Positions 44,892 to 54,935 of a stretch of DNA of 64,000 nt are shown here, piece after piece; the first letter of the stretch is position 1, and every line of letters starts with the position of its first letter. The stretch comes from Moniliophthora roreri. Lineage: Eukaryota; Basidiomycota; Agaricomycetes; Agaricales; Marasmiaceae. The DNA lies in assembly GCA_001466705.2 (NCBI GenBank), contig LATX02000154.1, forward strand, positions 434,001-498,000, in the 5' to 3' direction. The translations under genes were made by a program, and so were the position numbers. The notes under the pieces are model-generated. The model had not been told where the DNA came from. It searched no databases and saw only the letters and a program-made list of their open reading frames with translations.

Positions 44892-46023
44892 ATGTCAGTC
44901 AAGCCAGTCATCGTTATTGCCGGTAAGTTCAAAGTGCGATGGGAACGATTCGGGACTGAAGCAGTTCGGTAGGACTTGGTGTTGGTGGAGGCACAGGTGG
45001 TGCATCAGCGTGCGTAGAAGAGTCTTGTCGATAATACACAGTGTTTCTGACCCTTAGAAAAGTCGAGCATTCGCCAAGGAAGGCTACAGTGTTGCTCTCA
45101 TCGCAAGGAATCCCGATGCGCTCAAGACCTTCGAAAGCGATCTGAAGAATTCTGGCGTTGATGTACGTTATCCACCCCCTGTTTGAGAGTTGCAAGATTG
45201 ATGTTTCTTCAGGTTGCATCTTTCCCAATCTCGTCATATGCCGCTTCAGAGGTTGCGGGTGCATTCGCAAAAATCCGGTCCCACTTTGCAAGGCCATCTT
45301 ATGTTATACGTGCTGCCATTTTCAACGCAGGGCATGGCGTATGGAAACCTTTCCTTGATATCACGCCAGAAGACGTGCAAGCAGTCACTCAATCCAATAT
45401 TGAGGGATCGTTCGCCTTTGCTCGTGAGGTGCTTCTCGAATTTAAGGAGAATCCTATCGACGAGGTAACTGGCAAACGGGGCGCATTGATCTTCACTGGT
45501 GCTACCGCTTCTATTCGAGGCAATGTTACCACGAGTGCATTTTCTGCCGGGAAGCACGCTTTGAGAGCTCTCTCCCAAAGCTTGGCGAAAGAGTTTGGCA
45601 AGCAGAATATTCATGTACGTTTTTCGTCTCAATTTCATTATGCAATACATGATTCTAACTGGTTATAGATCGCTCACGTACGTCAGGAAACTATCGAAGT
45701 GATTCGCGACAGACAATGACCTCTCACACATGCAGGCGATCATTGATGGTGGTATCTTGACACCACGAAGCAAAGACTATCGAAACGATCCAGAATGGGA
45801 GAAGAACGAAGATGTCAGATTGAACGCAGACAGTATTGCTGCGGTGCGTGGAACTTTGCTATATCAGAGCTTCAAACTCATGCTGCTGCTAGGCATACGT
45901 ATACCTCTCAAAGCAGGACAGATCATCTTGGACTTGGGAGCTGGATCGTAAGCCAGATGCCTACTGTTTGTTACCGTATTCTAACTCGTTTCCTCAGTTC
46001 GTCCTGCTCATGAGAAATGGTGA
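44892..46023 (+). CDS. atypical short-chain dehydrogenase-like protein 1 (Tyr-less, SDR_c10-like)
   Basis: About 260 residues over about eight short exons, from MSVKPVIVIAG to RPAHEKW (stop 46021-46023). The N-terminal nucleotide-binding motif is GLGVGGGTGGASARAFA, followed by SVALIARNP. NAGHGVWKPF and FTGATAS mark the SDR core. The usual catalytic YxxxK reads SAFSAGKHALRALSQSLAKEFG, so Tyr is replaced by Phe with Lys kept. A known SDR subgroup (cd05373, SDR_c10, recalled) has the same change, so this may be normal for the subgroup and not decay. The IAHAIIDGGI region also fits. It is convergent with Cry-like copy E (minus) 460 bp away. Confidence 0.78.
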
Positions 46024-46485
46024 ATGAGATAGAATCGGGTAAAGTGAATGGCGAATTGTACACCACCCGCGTTATCTTAGCACAATATGGATCAGAATAT
46101 GTGGCAATGTTTTCGTTGCCTTAAACAGCTACTTACCGACTAGAGAGAAGCGTCTGATGCGCCGGCACAAAACCTGGCTCACGGTATGTTTAAAAAACGG
46201 TCACGGAAAGTAGAACCCAGTCCCCCTGTCTACAATACGCTACGAATTGCGGAGCCTCCGTATCGAAAAGAAGAAGGAATTACTTTGCGATTTAATATTG
46301 GTGACGACTTATTACAATCAATCTTAGATTTGACGTTTCAGTGTGGCTAGCTCATGCGATTACAGGTCTGAACGGCGGTCAAACATTTCATTCATTGTAC
46401 ACTTACATTCAATACATCGTACAGTTACATTCAAAACATTCAATAACTAGCCTTGGAGAATCGTAATTATCGATATCAAGCACTC

Positions 46486-48115
46486 TCAATACGAATTGAT
46501 GTGATTCCAGTACGCCTTGCGCTCCGCCTCCAGCTCCGGAGTAACGGTAATCTGATTCTTCAACTCGGGGGGAAGCTCGTTGATCGACGTGATGTACAAG
46601 ATACGGCCGGCGGTTGGTGGCAAATACTTGGGATCCCGACTGAACCCGAATATGATACACGCGAGGTTGTAGTCGTAGAACTTGCTAGTCGTCCACATAT
46701 TGAGCGTCGTCAACATGCGTCCTTCGATTTTCACCGTGTAATGTTGGGCCCCAGGAACGACGAACTTGTCATACAACCACTCCTCTGAATCATCGTACAT
46801 CAGGAGCGAAAGCGCGAGTGGGATGCTCCCCGACCGGAGCTTGGCACCTTTGACACTGTACGTGTAGTCCGGGGAGGTTTTGAGCTTAGTGGTCTTTGTC
46901 TCTTTTCCTTGCTGTGGGTCCGCAATGATGCCGTACTGGTCGACCCGCCTGCTAGGATCGCCCAAAATCAATGGTCCTGTACCGGCGTCATGACGAACTT
47001 GAAGCACCCGGGGACCATAGTTGAAAAGCTCGATGTAAATCTCGCGGATTCCTGTGAGAGGCGTGCTATAGGCCTTGCCCACTCCGCTGCCGCTCCACAA
47101 GCTCGCTGTCCCGTCCCAATCATCAGCTGTGCCATAGGCCAGACTGTACGCATCTTGGAATGGGAGATCGGTCGGTTTGGTTGCGTCGGGGTGTTGAATG
47201 GGATCCAGGTACCTGACGAGCACGCGGTAATCGTCAAAGGCCACGACGAGCTGCTGGTTGTATTCCTGCCAGTACTGGTAGTTATCTATGTTGTGTGAAC
47301 CGACGGCGGGTTGGCCCGGGGCTAACACATTGTAGCGATTCTTGAGCACCTTGTCATAATAGGCAAGGTACTTGTCGAGCGTGTCCTTGGTGAACTGAAC
47401 ATACACCTTGTAGTCATCTGGCGACCAACCCCACTTCTGGCCGTACAGCACAGCGTCGCGCAAAAGCGTCATATGGAGTACGGAGAAAATGGCGAAAAGA
47501 GGACCGAGCACCCATTCGAACTTGGGGTTCTGGAATTCGGATGCGGCGGCGGTGTACACCGTATTGGTCGCGACCCATTGGGTGCGAATGGCGTCGCCTG
47601 TGCCGTGCCCAGCAACGAGCTTGAGATAAAGCTTGGATGCGTCGCCAAGTCCGGGGAGCTTGGCCGCAATCAGGCTGTACACTGCTTCATCGATTTTCTG
47701 GCCAATGAGAGCTTCGACTTCTGCTCGAACCTTCGACCACACGTCCTCGGGGGTGTCAGGCCAAAGTGCGCCGACGATGCCGGCGAGGATGCCACCAATT
47801 TCGGGAATGGACCCTAGGCCTTTGACCATAAGAAATTTGATGATGTCCATGACAGGAGGAATATCGATTGTTGGGTCAGCTGATACTGTGTCGCCCACTC
47901 CTGATATCGTGTTGCCCACATCTGATATCGTGTTGCCCACTCCTGATACTGTGTTGCCCACTGTGTTGCCCACTTCTGATACTGTGTTGCCCACTGTGTT
48001 GCCCACTCCTGATACTATGTCGCCCACTCCGAGTCTAAAATACGAGTCAACGGATCGGATTTACTTCAAAGTAGTGGAAGACTCACTGGCGTGCGGCTGG
48101 GGATGGTGAGGTCAT
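46486..48115 (-). CDS. Cry-like (delta-endotoxin domain I-type) protein, copy E, with heptad-repeat leader
   Basis: Exon 1 48087-48115 (29 nt, ATG at 48115) and exon 2 46486-48034, joined in the same phase as the other copies; about 525 residues. After a short MTSPSPAAR leader comes a run of VGNTVSG-type heptads (about residues 13-56) not found in the other copies. The Cry-like helical half follows: IGGILAGIVGALWPDTPEDVW, KVRAEVEALIGQKIDEAVY, VLHMTLLRDAVLYGQKWGW and FDDYRVLVRYLDP. Then comes the unassigned C-terminal half ending EAERKAYWNHINSY. It is clearly diverged from A-D but close to F. No frameshift or stop is seen, and the gene appears intact. Bacterial relatives are pore-forming toxins; the function here is not known. 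Confidence 0.75.
47871..48030 (-). repeat. coding minisatellite, 21-bp unit (VGNTVSG heptads)
   Basis: On the minus strand a 21-bp unit, GTGGGCAACACAGTATCAGG-like, repeats about seven times, sometimes shortened to 12 bp (VGNT). It encodes VGNTVSG, VGNTISD, VGNTISG and similar. All length changes are multiples of 3, so the frame is kept. The heptad spacing with Val/Ile positions could form a short coiled or beta-repeat stretch. Confidence 0.75.
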
Positions 48116-48600
48116 TATTCTAGATTACAAGTCAACCATTCAACATTCAGTGATCGAATTGTGGAAGGAGCAAAATACTCACTCAGGTATGATCTTTGTC
48201 GACAGGAGATAGGGCTGTTCTGCAGTCTGAGGCTGCTGTTCAACTGCCGTCTTATGTAGTGTCGAACGCTGGTGCTTAGTGATGATTCTCACCCCAACTT
48301 TCCAATCCAGACACTCCGTAGACCGGGAGTGTTCCCAGTTCTCTATTCCCGCCTCCTTCCACTTCTAGTTGTTGCGTGCGCGGTGAGAGTTCGGATAGCT
48401 TATATGGCATTGAACTATGTGAAGTTGAACTGGGACTGTGAACCGTTACCGTATACAGTAAACGGCCGTCGACCTGACAGTAATAACCGTGAACTCGACA
48501 GTAACGGCCGCCAACTTGACGGTAATATGACAGTGTTCAGCAGACCGTCCCTGTACAGTATCGGTATCAGTATGGCAGACGGCCGTATACGGTGGTAAGT
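48116..48600 (-). promoter_or_regulatory. 5' region of Cry-like copy E
   Basis: On the minus strand, in order: GGACGGTCTGCTGAACACTG, GTCAAGTTGGCGGCCGTT, GTCGAGTTCACGGTTATT, GTCAGGTCGACGGCCGTT, a TACTGTATACGGTAACGG half-palindrome and TATAAG (48399-48404). This is the same series as before copies A, D and F, so it is the ancestral promoter arrangement of the family. Confidence 0.45.
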
Positions 48601-48637
48601 TGGCAAGTCGCGAATAACTCCATGTTCTGCTCCATCT

Positions 48638-48770
48638 GACACCCTTTGCCGTGAGGGCATCAATGAGAGATTCGTTGATGTCAACGATGGTAACATTAGG
48701 TCGATCGAAGATTTCGTAGCAGTCCTGTTTCAAACTCGGACGCTTGGGATGAGGGGGTCCTGTCGATTTC
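48638..48770 (-). pseudogene. Baeyer-Villiger-type monooxygenase exon fragment upstream of copy E
   Basis: On the minus strand it reads a degenerate form of the 6206 fragment (CYEIFDRPNVTIVDINES, LTAKGV). The first Tyr of YY is changed to Cys and part of the [10 protein letters not shown] segment is lost. The surrounding 157-codon frame is extended by chance and is not a gene. Confidence 0.45.
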
Positions 48771-48999
48771 TGTGTTTTCAAAGAGAGGGGGCTATCAGAA
48801 AAGAGGATTATGATTTGTAGTGGACAAAATAGACTGGATCCGCTGGAGTAATCGTGATGAATACAGAAGATAAGTAAAGCGGCAGAGGGTGTTGGGCCGG
48901 GGCCGGGTGGAAACAGCAAAGGAGGATGTTTCGCAGGAGAAGAGTTTGCCTTCGCCTCTCCTGGTCATTCACTAAATGTCTACGTGACTCAGATTATCT

Positions 49000-49740
49000 C
49001 CCTCCGCAAATTCCATCAATGGTATAGGAAACACGGAAGACGTGCAGCCGGCAGCGGGATATAGAAAGGATAAAAGGGTGACGGAGGAGCTAGTCGTTGA
49101 ACGGGAAGGAAAATGTTAAAGGCAAACGGTGTGTGTAGAGGCTCACTTCGATGACTTGAAGGGTCAACAGCCTGAATAATAACACAGAAATTTTTGTTTA
49201 AATTTCTCCGCCATAGAGGTGAAATGCGGCAATAAAAATAGAATCTGAGCATGAAAAATGAGTGATAAATTATTGTTTTGAGGGATTGGAACACCCGAAT
49301 TTTTTTCCAGCGTGAACGACAGTGACGACGACTCCAGGAAAACGCTGCGTGAAAGATGCGGAAGCGATGATGACTTACTGACGCTGGCGATGAGCTCCGG
49401 CAGATGGGCCTTGCGCAAATTTGGACTAATAGTAATATGGAGGGACCTAAAGAGAAAAGATCTTGAAATCGACCAACTGGATCGTTGCCGTCTAGCAGAG
49501 AGCCGTGAGAGATGCTGGGACCAGTGTGGCTTTGTCAGCAAGTCGGACTTGAAGCTTGAAATCGTCTTTGCTCTCGTTACAACTCGTACAATTATACATA
49601 CCCTGTCCACAGTACACTGCGAACTGCGGAGCCTCCGTATCGAAAAGAAGGGGGACTGCGTTGTGATTAATATTGGCGATGGCTTACGGTGAATCCTAGA
49701 TTTGACGTTTCAGTGCGGCTGGCTCATGCGATTACAGGTC
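49000..49740 (-). repeat. shared downstream flank of the Cry-like unit, copy after F
   Basis: Inverted counterpart of 13128-13735 (AATTTTTTTCCAGCGTGAACG, ATTTCTCCGCCATAGAGGTG and others). It lies between the stop of copy F and the upstream region of copy E, so E and F are themselves a direct tandem on the minus strand. Confidence 0.6.
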
Positions 49741-49835
49741 TAAACAGCGGTAAAACGTTTCATTCACTGTACAGTCACATTCAATACATTCAATAGCTAG
49801 CCTTGGAGAATCGTGATTATCGATATCAAGCACTC

Positions 49836-51359
49836 TCAATACGAATTGATGTGATCCCAGTACGCCTTGCGCTCCTCCTCCAGCTCCGGAGTAATGGTAA
49901 TCTTGTCCTTCAACTCGGAAGGAAGCTCGTTGATCGACGTGACGTACAAGATATGGCCGGCTGTTGGTGGTAAATGCTTGGGATCCCGACTGAACCCGAA
50001 TATGATACACCCGAGGTTTTTGTCGTAGAACCTGCTAGTCGTCCACATATTGAGCGTCGTTAACATGCGTCCTTCGACTGTCACCGTGTAATGTTGGCCC
50101 CCAGGAACGACGTACTTGTCCCACAACCACCTCTCCGAATCATCGTACATCAGGAGCGTAAGCGCGAGTGGGATGCTCCCCGCCCGGATCGTGGCACCTT
50201 TAACATTGTACGTGTAGTCCGAGGGGGAGGCTAAAAACTTGACGTGCTGTATCTCTACTCCTTTCTGTGGTTCCGCAATAATGCCGTACTCGTCGCTCCG
50301 GTTGCTAGCATCACCCCACATCATTGGTCCTGTACCGGCGTCATGACGAACTTGAAGCACCCGGGGACCATAGTCGAAAAGCTCGATGTAAATCTCGCGG
50401 ATTCCTTTGAGAGGCTTGCTCCAGGGGGTGGTCGCCCAGCCGGCCCAGCTGTTCGCTGTCGCGTCCCAATCATCAGCTGTGCCATAGGCCGGACTGTACG
50501 CATCTTGGAACGGGAGGTCGGACGGTGGGGTTGGATTGGGGTGTTTAAGGGGATCCAGGTACCTGACGAGCACGTGGTAATCGTCAAAGGCCACGACGAG
50601 CTGCTGGTTGTATGGCTGCCAGTAGTTGTAGACTTCGGTCTTGTGTTGACCAAGAGGGGGTTGGTTTTTTGCTAACGCATCGTAGCGATTCTTGAGCACC
50701 TTGTCATAGTAGGTAAGATACTTGTTGAGCGTGTCCTTGGTGAACTGAACATACACCTTGTAGTCATCTGGCGACCAGCCCCACTCTTGGCCGTGCAGCA
50801 CAGCGTCACGCAAAAGCGTGGTATGGAGCACAGAAAAAATGGCAAAAAGAGGTCCGAGCGTCCATTCGTACTTGGAGTTCATGAATTCGGATGCGGCGGC
50901 GGTATACACCGTATTGGTCGCGACCCATTGGGTGCGAATGGCGTCGCCTGAGCCGTGCCCCGAGGCGATCTTGAGATAAAGCTTGGATGAGTCACCAAGT
51001 CCGGGGAGCTTGGCCGCAATCAGGTTGTACGCTGCGTCATCGATTTTCTGGTCAATGAGGGCTTCGACTTCTTGTCGAACCTTAGACCACTCGCTCTCCT
51101 CTGGGGTATCAGGCCAGAGTGTGCCAACAATACTGGAGAGGATGCCACCGACTTCAGGGATGTAGCCTAGGCCACTGGTCACAAGATATTTGAGGAGGTC
51201 CGAGATAGACATATCAATCTTTAGAACAGCTGACACTGTGTCGTCCGTTCTAAAATACGAGTCAATGATCGGATTTCCTTCAAAGTAGCGGAAGGCTCAC
51301 TGGGGTGCAACGACCTGCTGATCTTCACCAATCTTCGTATCTGGGGATCGTGAGACCAT
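49836..51359 (-). CDS. Cry-like (delta-endotoxin domain I-type) protein, copy F; intact
   Basis: Exons 51301-51359 (59 nt) and 49836-51249, joined over a 51-nt intron; about 490 residues. The leader exon parallels those of A and D, without a cassette or heptad repeats, so this is the simplest architecture. The helical half has IPEVGGILSSIVGTLWPDTP, KVRQEVEALIDQKIDDAAY, HTTLLRDAVLHGQEWGW and FDDYHVLVRYLDP. The C-terminal half ends EEERKAYWDHINSY. No disruption is seen. It is closest to copy E. No secretion signal is visible. Confidence 0.75.
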
Positions 51360-52112
<753 letters not shown>

Positions 52113-52346
52113 AAAGAGAGGGGGCTATCGGAGGAATACTATGGTTTGTAGTACACGAGATAGGCTAGATCCACTTGGAGTAACTTGCTAGGGAGTGGGT
52201 CGGTGTGAACCACTGACAGGAACGAGTTCGGTTTACTGCATTGAGATATTCCGGAATATTGAGCAAGAGTTGAGGGTGAAAGTTATCGAAAGTGAGTCAA
52301 ATGGGGAAATCACTGAATAAGAACACGTGGGAAAGTCCGCCCCACT

Positions 52347-52770
52347 TACAGCTGTTGTAAGAATTGTCCGACGTCGCTCAGCGCCTTTGTTGACGGTAAA
52401 TATAAGGCCCCGCCACGTCACCTGAACTCACCCACGCGAGCAGGGTGGGGACAACTAGGTCAATGGGACCGCCCTGCTCGCGTGGGTGCCCCTTGCTCAT
52501 CGTCGTTGCTCAGGGAATGGTACATGTCAATTATCCAGGTCCACTTGCATAACAAAACACATCGAACGACGTCGAATCTGCGTCACTACAGTAGTCCGTT
52601 TTGGAGGCTGGATGAATGATAGTTGTCCATGGTAGCGCGGTCGGCGACGGGTGACGCGGCGGGGCCTTACAGCATTCCCTTCCTAAACTGGATTATTTGT
52701 TGTTTACCGTCAACAAAGGCGCTGAGCGACAAAAAATAAAATCTATTCTACAATTCTTACAACAGCTGTA
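52347..52770. mobile_element. 424-bp foldback (long hairpin) element
   Basis: The terminal inverted repeat is 21 bp and perfect (52347-52367 and 52750-52770), starting TACAGCTGTTGTAAGAATT. Inner segments are also inverted: GTCGCTCAGCGCCTTTGTTGACGGTAAA on the left against its complement near 52705-52732, the GGCCCCGCC/GGCGGGGCC arms, and a GC-rich core CACCCACGCGAGCAGGG against CCCTGCTCGCGTGGGTG. The flanks GCCCCACT and CACCAACT might be a degraded 8-bp duplication, but that is weak. No coding capacity. Confidence 0.7.
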
Positions 52771-53385
52771 CACCAACTAAAAAATGATGTATTTGAAGGA
52801 AGAAATCAATATTTATAAAAAGATACTTACACATATACAAGAAAAATGCTGCAATACAGAAAGTAAATGGAGGAGAAATACTTTAAGATATAGCCTCAGG
52901 CCTCAGTTCCCAAGCAGGGTAATCGGTTCGTGGGAGAATTTCCATGGCGGAGGCTTCAAACCCGAACTCGTGACCTGGGAAATCCATCGGAAGCTAGCCG
53001 GACCAATTGGATAGTTGCCGAGGGGTTTTTTGAACACAAATGCCTAGGCTTTGCTACAGGAGTTGTTCTCAAAGAACGCAAAATTAGTTGCTGCTGGATG
53101 TGAAAAAGTCTAGATTCGGGTCTAAATAAATTCAGGTGCGGCTGAAAGACTATAAACGACTGAAATTGCTGTAATTTTTTATTTTACAGACCCATTGCCA
53201 CGATTGACATCCAAGTTCCTCTCTCTTGGGTTTGGTCAGATTGGTGTTCTCGCTGACAGGACGACTGATTGTGCATTAGGATAAACGGAATGATTTGTTA
53301 GTTATGGTGACCGCTTGACCTGCTTTTAAACCTCGTTTAGCCTCGCAATTTTCTTCAAGTAAAATTTCCCTTCGGGCTCTGAAAC
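52771..53385. other. no gene seen; promoter side of dehydrogenase 2
   Basis: AT-rich start, then from about 53200 similarity to the region before 44892 (CCAAGTTCCTCTCTC and GTTAGTTATGGTGA). This is the duplicated promoter of the dehydrogenase-like gene. A 76-codon frame at 52784 is not convincing. Confidence 0.45.
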
Positions 53386-54529
53386 ATGTCAGTCAAGTCA
53401 GTTATCGTTATTGCCGGTAAGATCAAAGTGCGATGGAGACGATTCGGGACTGAAGCAGTTCGATAGGACTTGGTGTTGGTGGAGGCACAGGAGGTGCATC
53501 AGCGTGCGTAGAAGGTCTTGTCGATAATAAACAGTGTCTCTGACATCCAGAAAAGCCGGGCGTTCGCCAAGGAAGGCTACAGTGTTGCTCTCATCGCAAG
53601 GAATCCCGATGCGCTCAAGACCTTCGAAAACGACCTGAAGAATTCTGGCGTTGATGTGCGTTATTCACCCCTTGTTTGAGAGTCACATCAATCTTTTCTT
53701 CAGGTTGCATCTTTCCCAATCTCGTCATACGCTGCCTCAGAGGTTGCGGGTGCATTTGCAAGAATTCGCGCCCATTTCGCAAGGCCATCTTACGTTATAC
53801 GTGCCGCTGTTTTCAACGCGACCCACGCTGTATGGAAACCTTTCCTTGATATCACGCCAGAAGACGTGCAAGCAGTCACTCAATCCAATATTGAAGGATC
53901 ATTCGCCTTTGCTCGTGAGGTGCTTCTCGAGTTTAAGGATAACCCTATCGACGAGGTAACTGGCAAACGGGGCGTATTGATCTTCACTGGCGCTACCGCT
54001 TCTATTCGGGGCAATGCTAGTATGAGTGCGTTTTCTGCCGGGAAGCACGCTGTGAGAGCTCTCTCCCAAAGCTTGTCGAAAGAGTTTGGCAAGCAGAATA
54101 TTCATGTACGTTTTTCGTCTCAATTTCATTATGCGATGCATGATTCTAACTGGTTATAGATCGCCCATGTACGTCAGGCCGTCAGGAAACCATCGAGGTA
54201 ATTCGCAACTGACAATGATCTCCCACATATGCAGGCGATCATTGATGGTTATATCTTGACACCACGAAGCAAAGACTATCGAAACGATCCAGAATGGGAG
54301 AAGAATGAAGATGTCAGATTGAATGCGGACAGTATTGCTGCAGTGCGTGAAACCTTGCTATATCAAAGCTTCAAGCTCAAAGCTCATGCTTCTGCTAGGC
54401 ATACGTATACCTCTCAAAGCAGGACAGGTCATCTTGGACTTGGGAGCTGGATCGTAAGTCAGATACCTACTCTTTCATGGGGTATTCTAACTCTTTTCCT
54501 CAGTTCGCCCTGCTCATGAAGACTGGTGA
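53386..54529 (+). CDS. atypical short-chain dehydrogenase-like protein 2 (Tyr-less, SDR_c10-like)
   Basis: Paralogue of the 44892 gene with the same exon plan and about 260 residues, ending RPAHEDW (stop 54527-54529). It keeps GLGVGGGTGGASARAFA, LDITPEDVQAVTQSN, FTGATASIRG and the changed active site SAFSAGKHAVRALSQSLSKEFG. NAGHGVW of copy 1 reads NATHAVW here, so the conserved NAG motif that supports the SDR core is lost. That suggests relaxed or shifted function. No stop or frameshift is seen. The splice acceptor of the second intron is placed at AAAAG to give ASARAF in both genes. Confidence 0.75.
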
Positions 54530-54935
54530 ATGGATCAGGGAAAGTAAATGGTGAATTGTATACTATCTACGTTTTAGCACATTATGATTCAGAATCTTGG
54601 GCAATGCCTTTATAGCTTTAACCAGCTACTTACTGATGTATATAAATAAATTGTTGGACTGTTGCTACGTAGTGCATGATTTTGAGCAAGTAAGCAACTC
54701 CAAACACCGAGCTGTGAGCCTTTTTCACAATTTGGTCTCTACCACCATCTCGACGTGCGAGGACTCGTCTTCACTTCTTCCTCTATCCCGGTTTTCTCTG
54801 TCTTTTACTTGCCTAAAATTCCAAGTTCTTGAGGAGTAGATTTATTGGACCGTCCTTTTCAGGGTTCGGTGAGTCAGGATCGAAAGCCTCTGCAACTCTG
54901 TAACTCCGTAGTTAACCTCAGTCAGCAATCAGTTC
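54530..54935. other. short intergenic region, no gene seen
   Basis: Between dehydrogenase 2 and the RING-finger gene. It contains a CT-rich patch near 54775-54800 typical of a fungal promoter. Nothing else noted. Confidence 0.4.

Noticed and set aside
48446..48919. 157-codon minus-strand frame upstream of copy E as a monooxygenase gene
   Set aside because: Only about 40 codons resemble the monooxygenase; the rest is chance extension through the repeat array, with no FAD or NADPH motifs.
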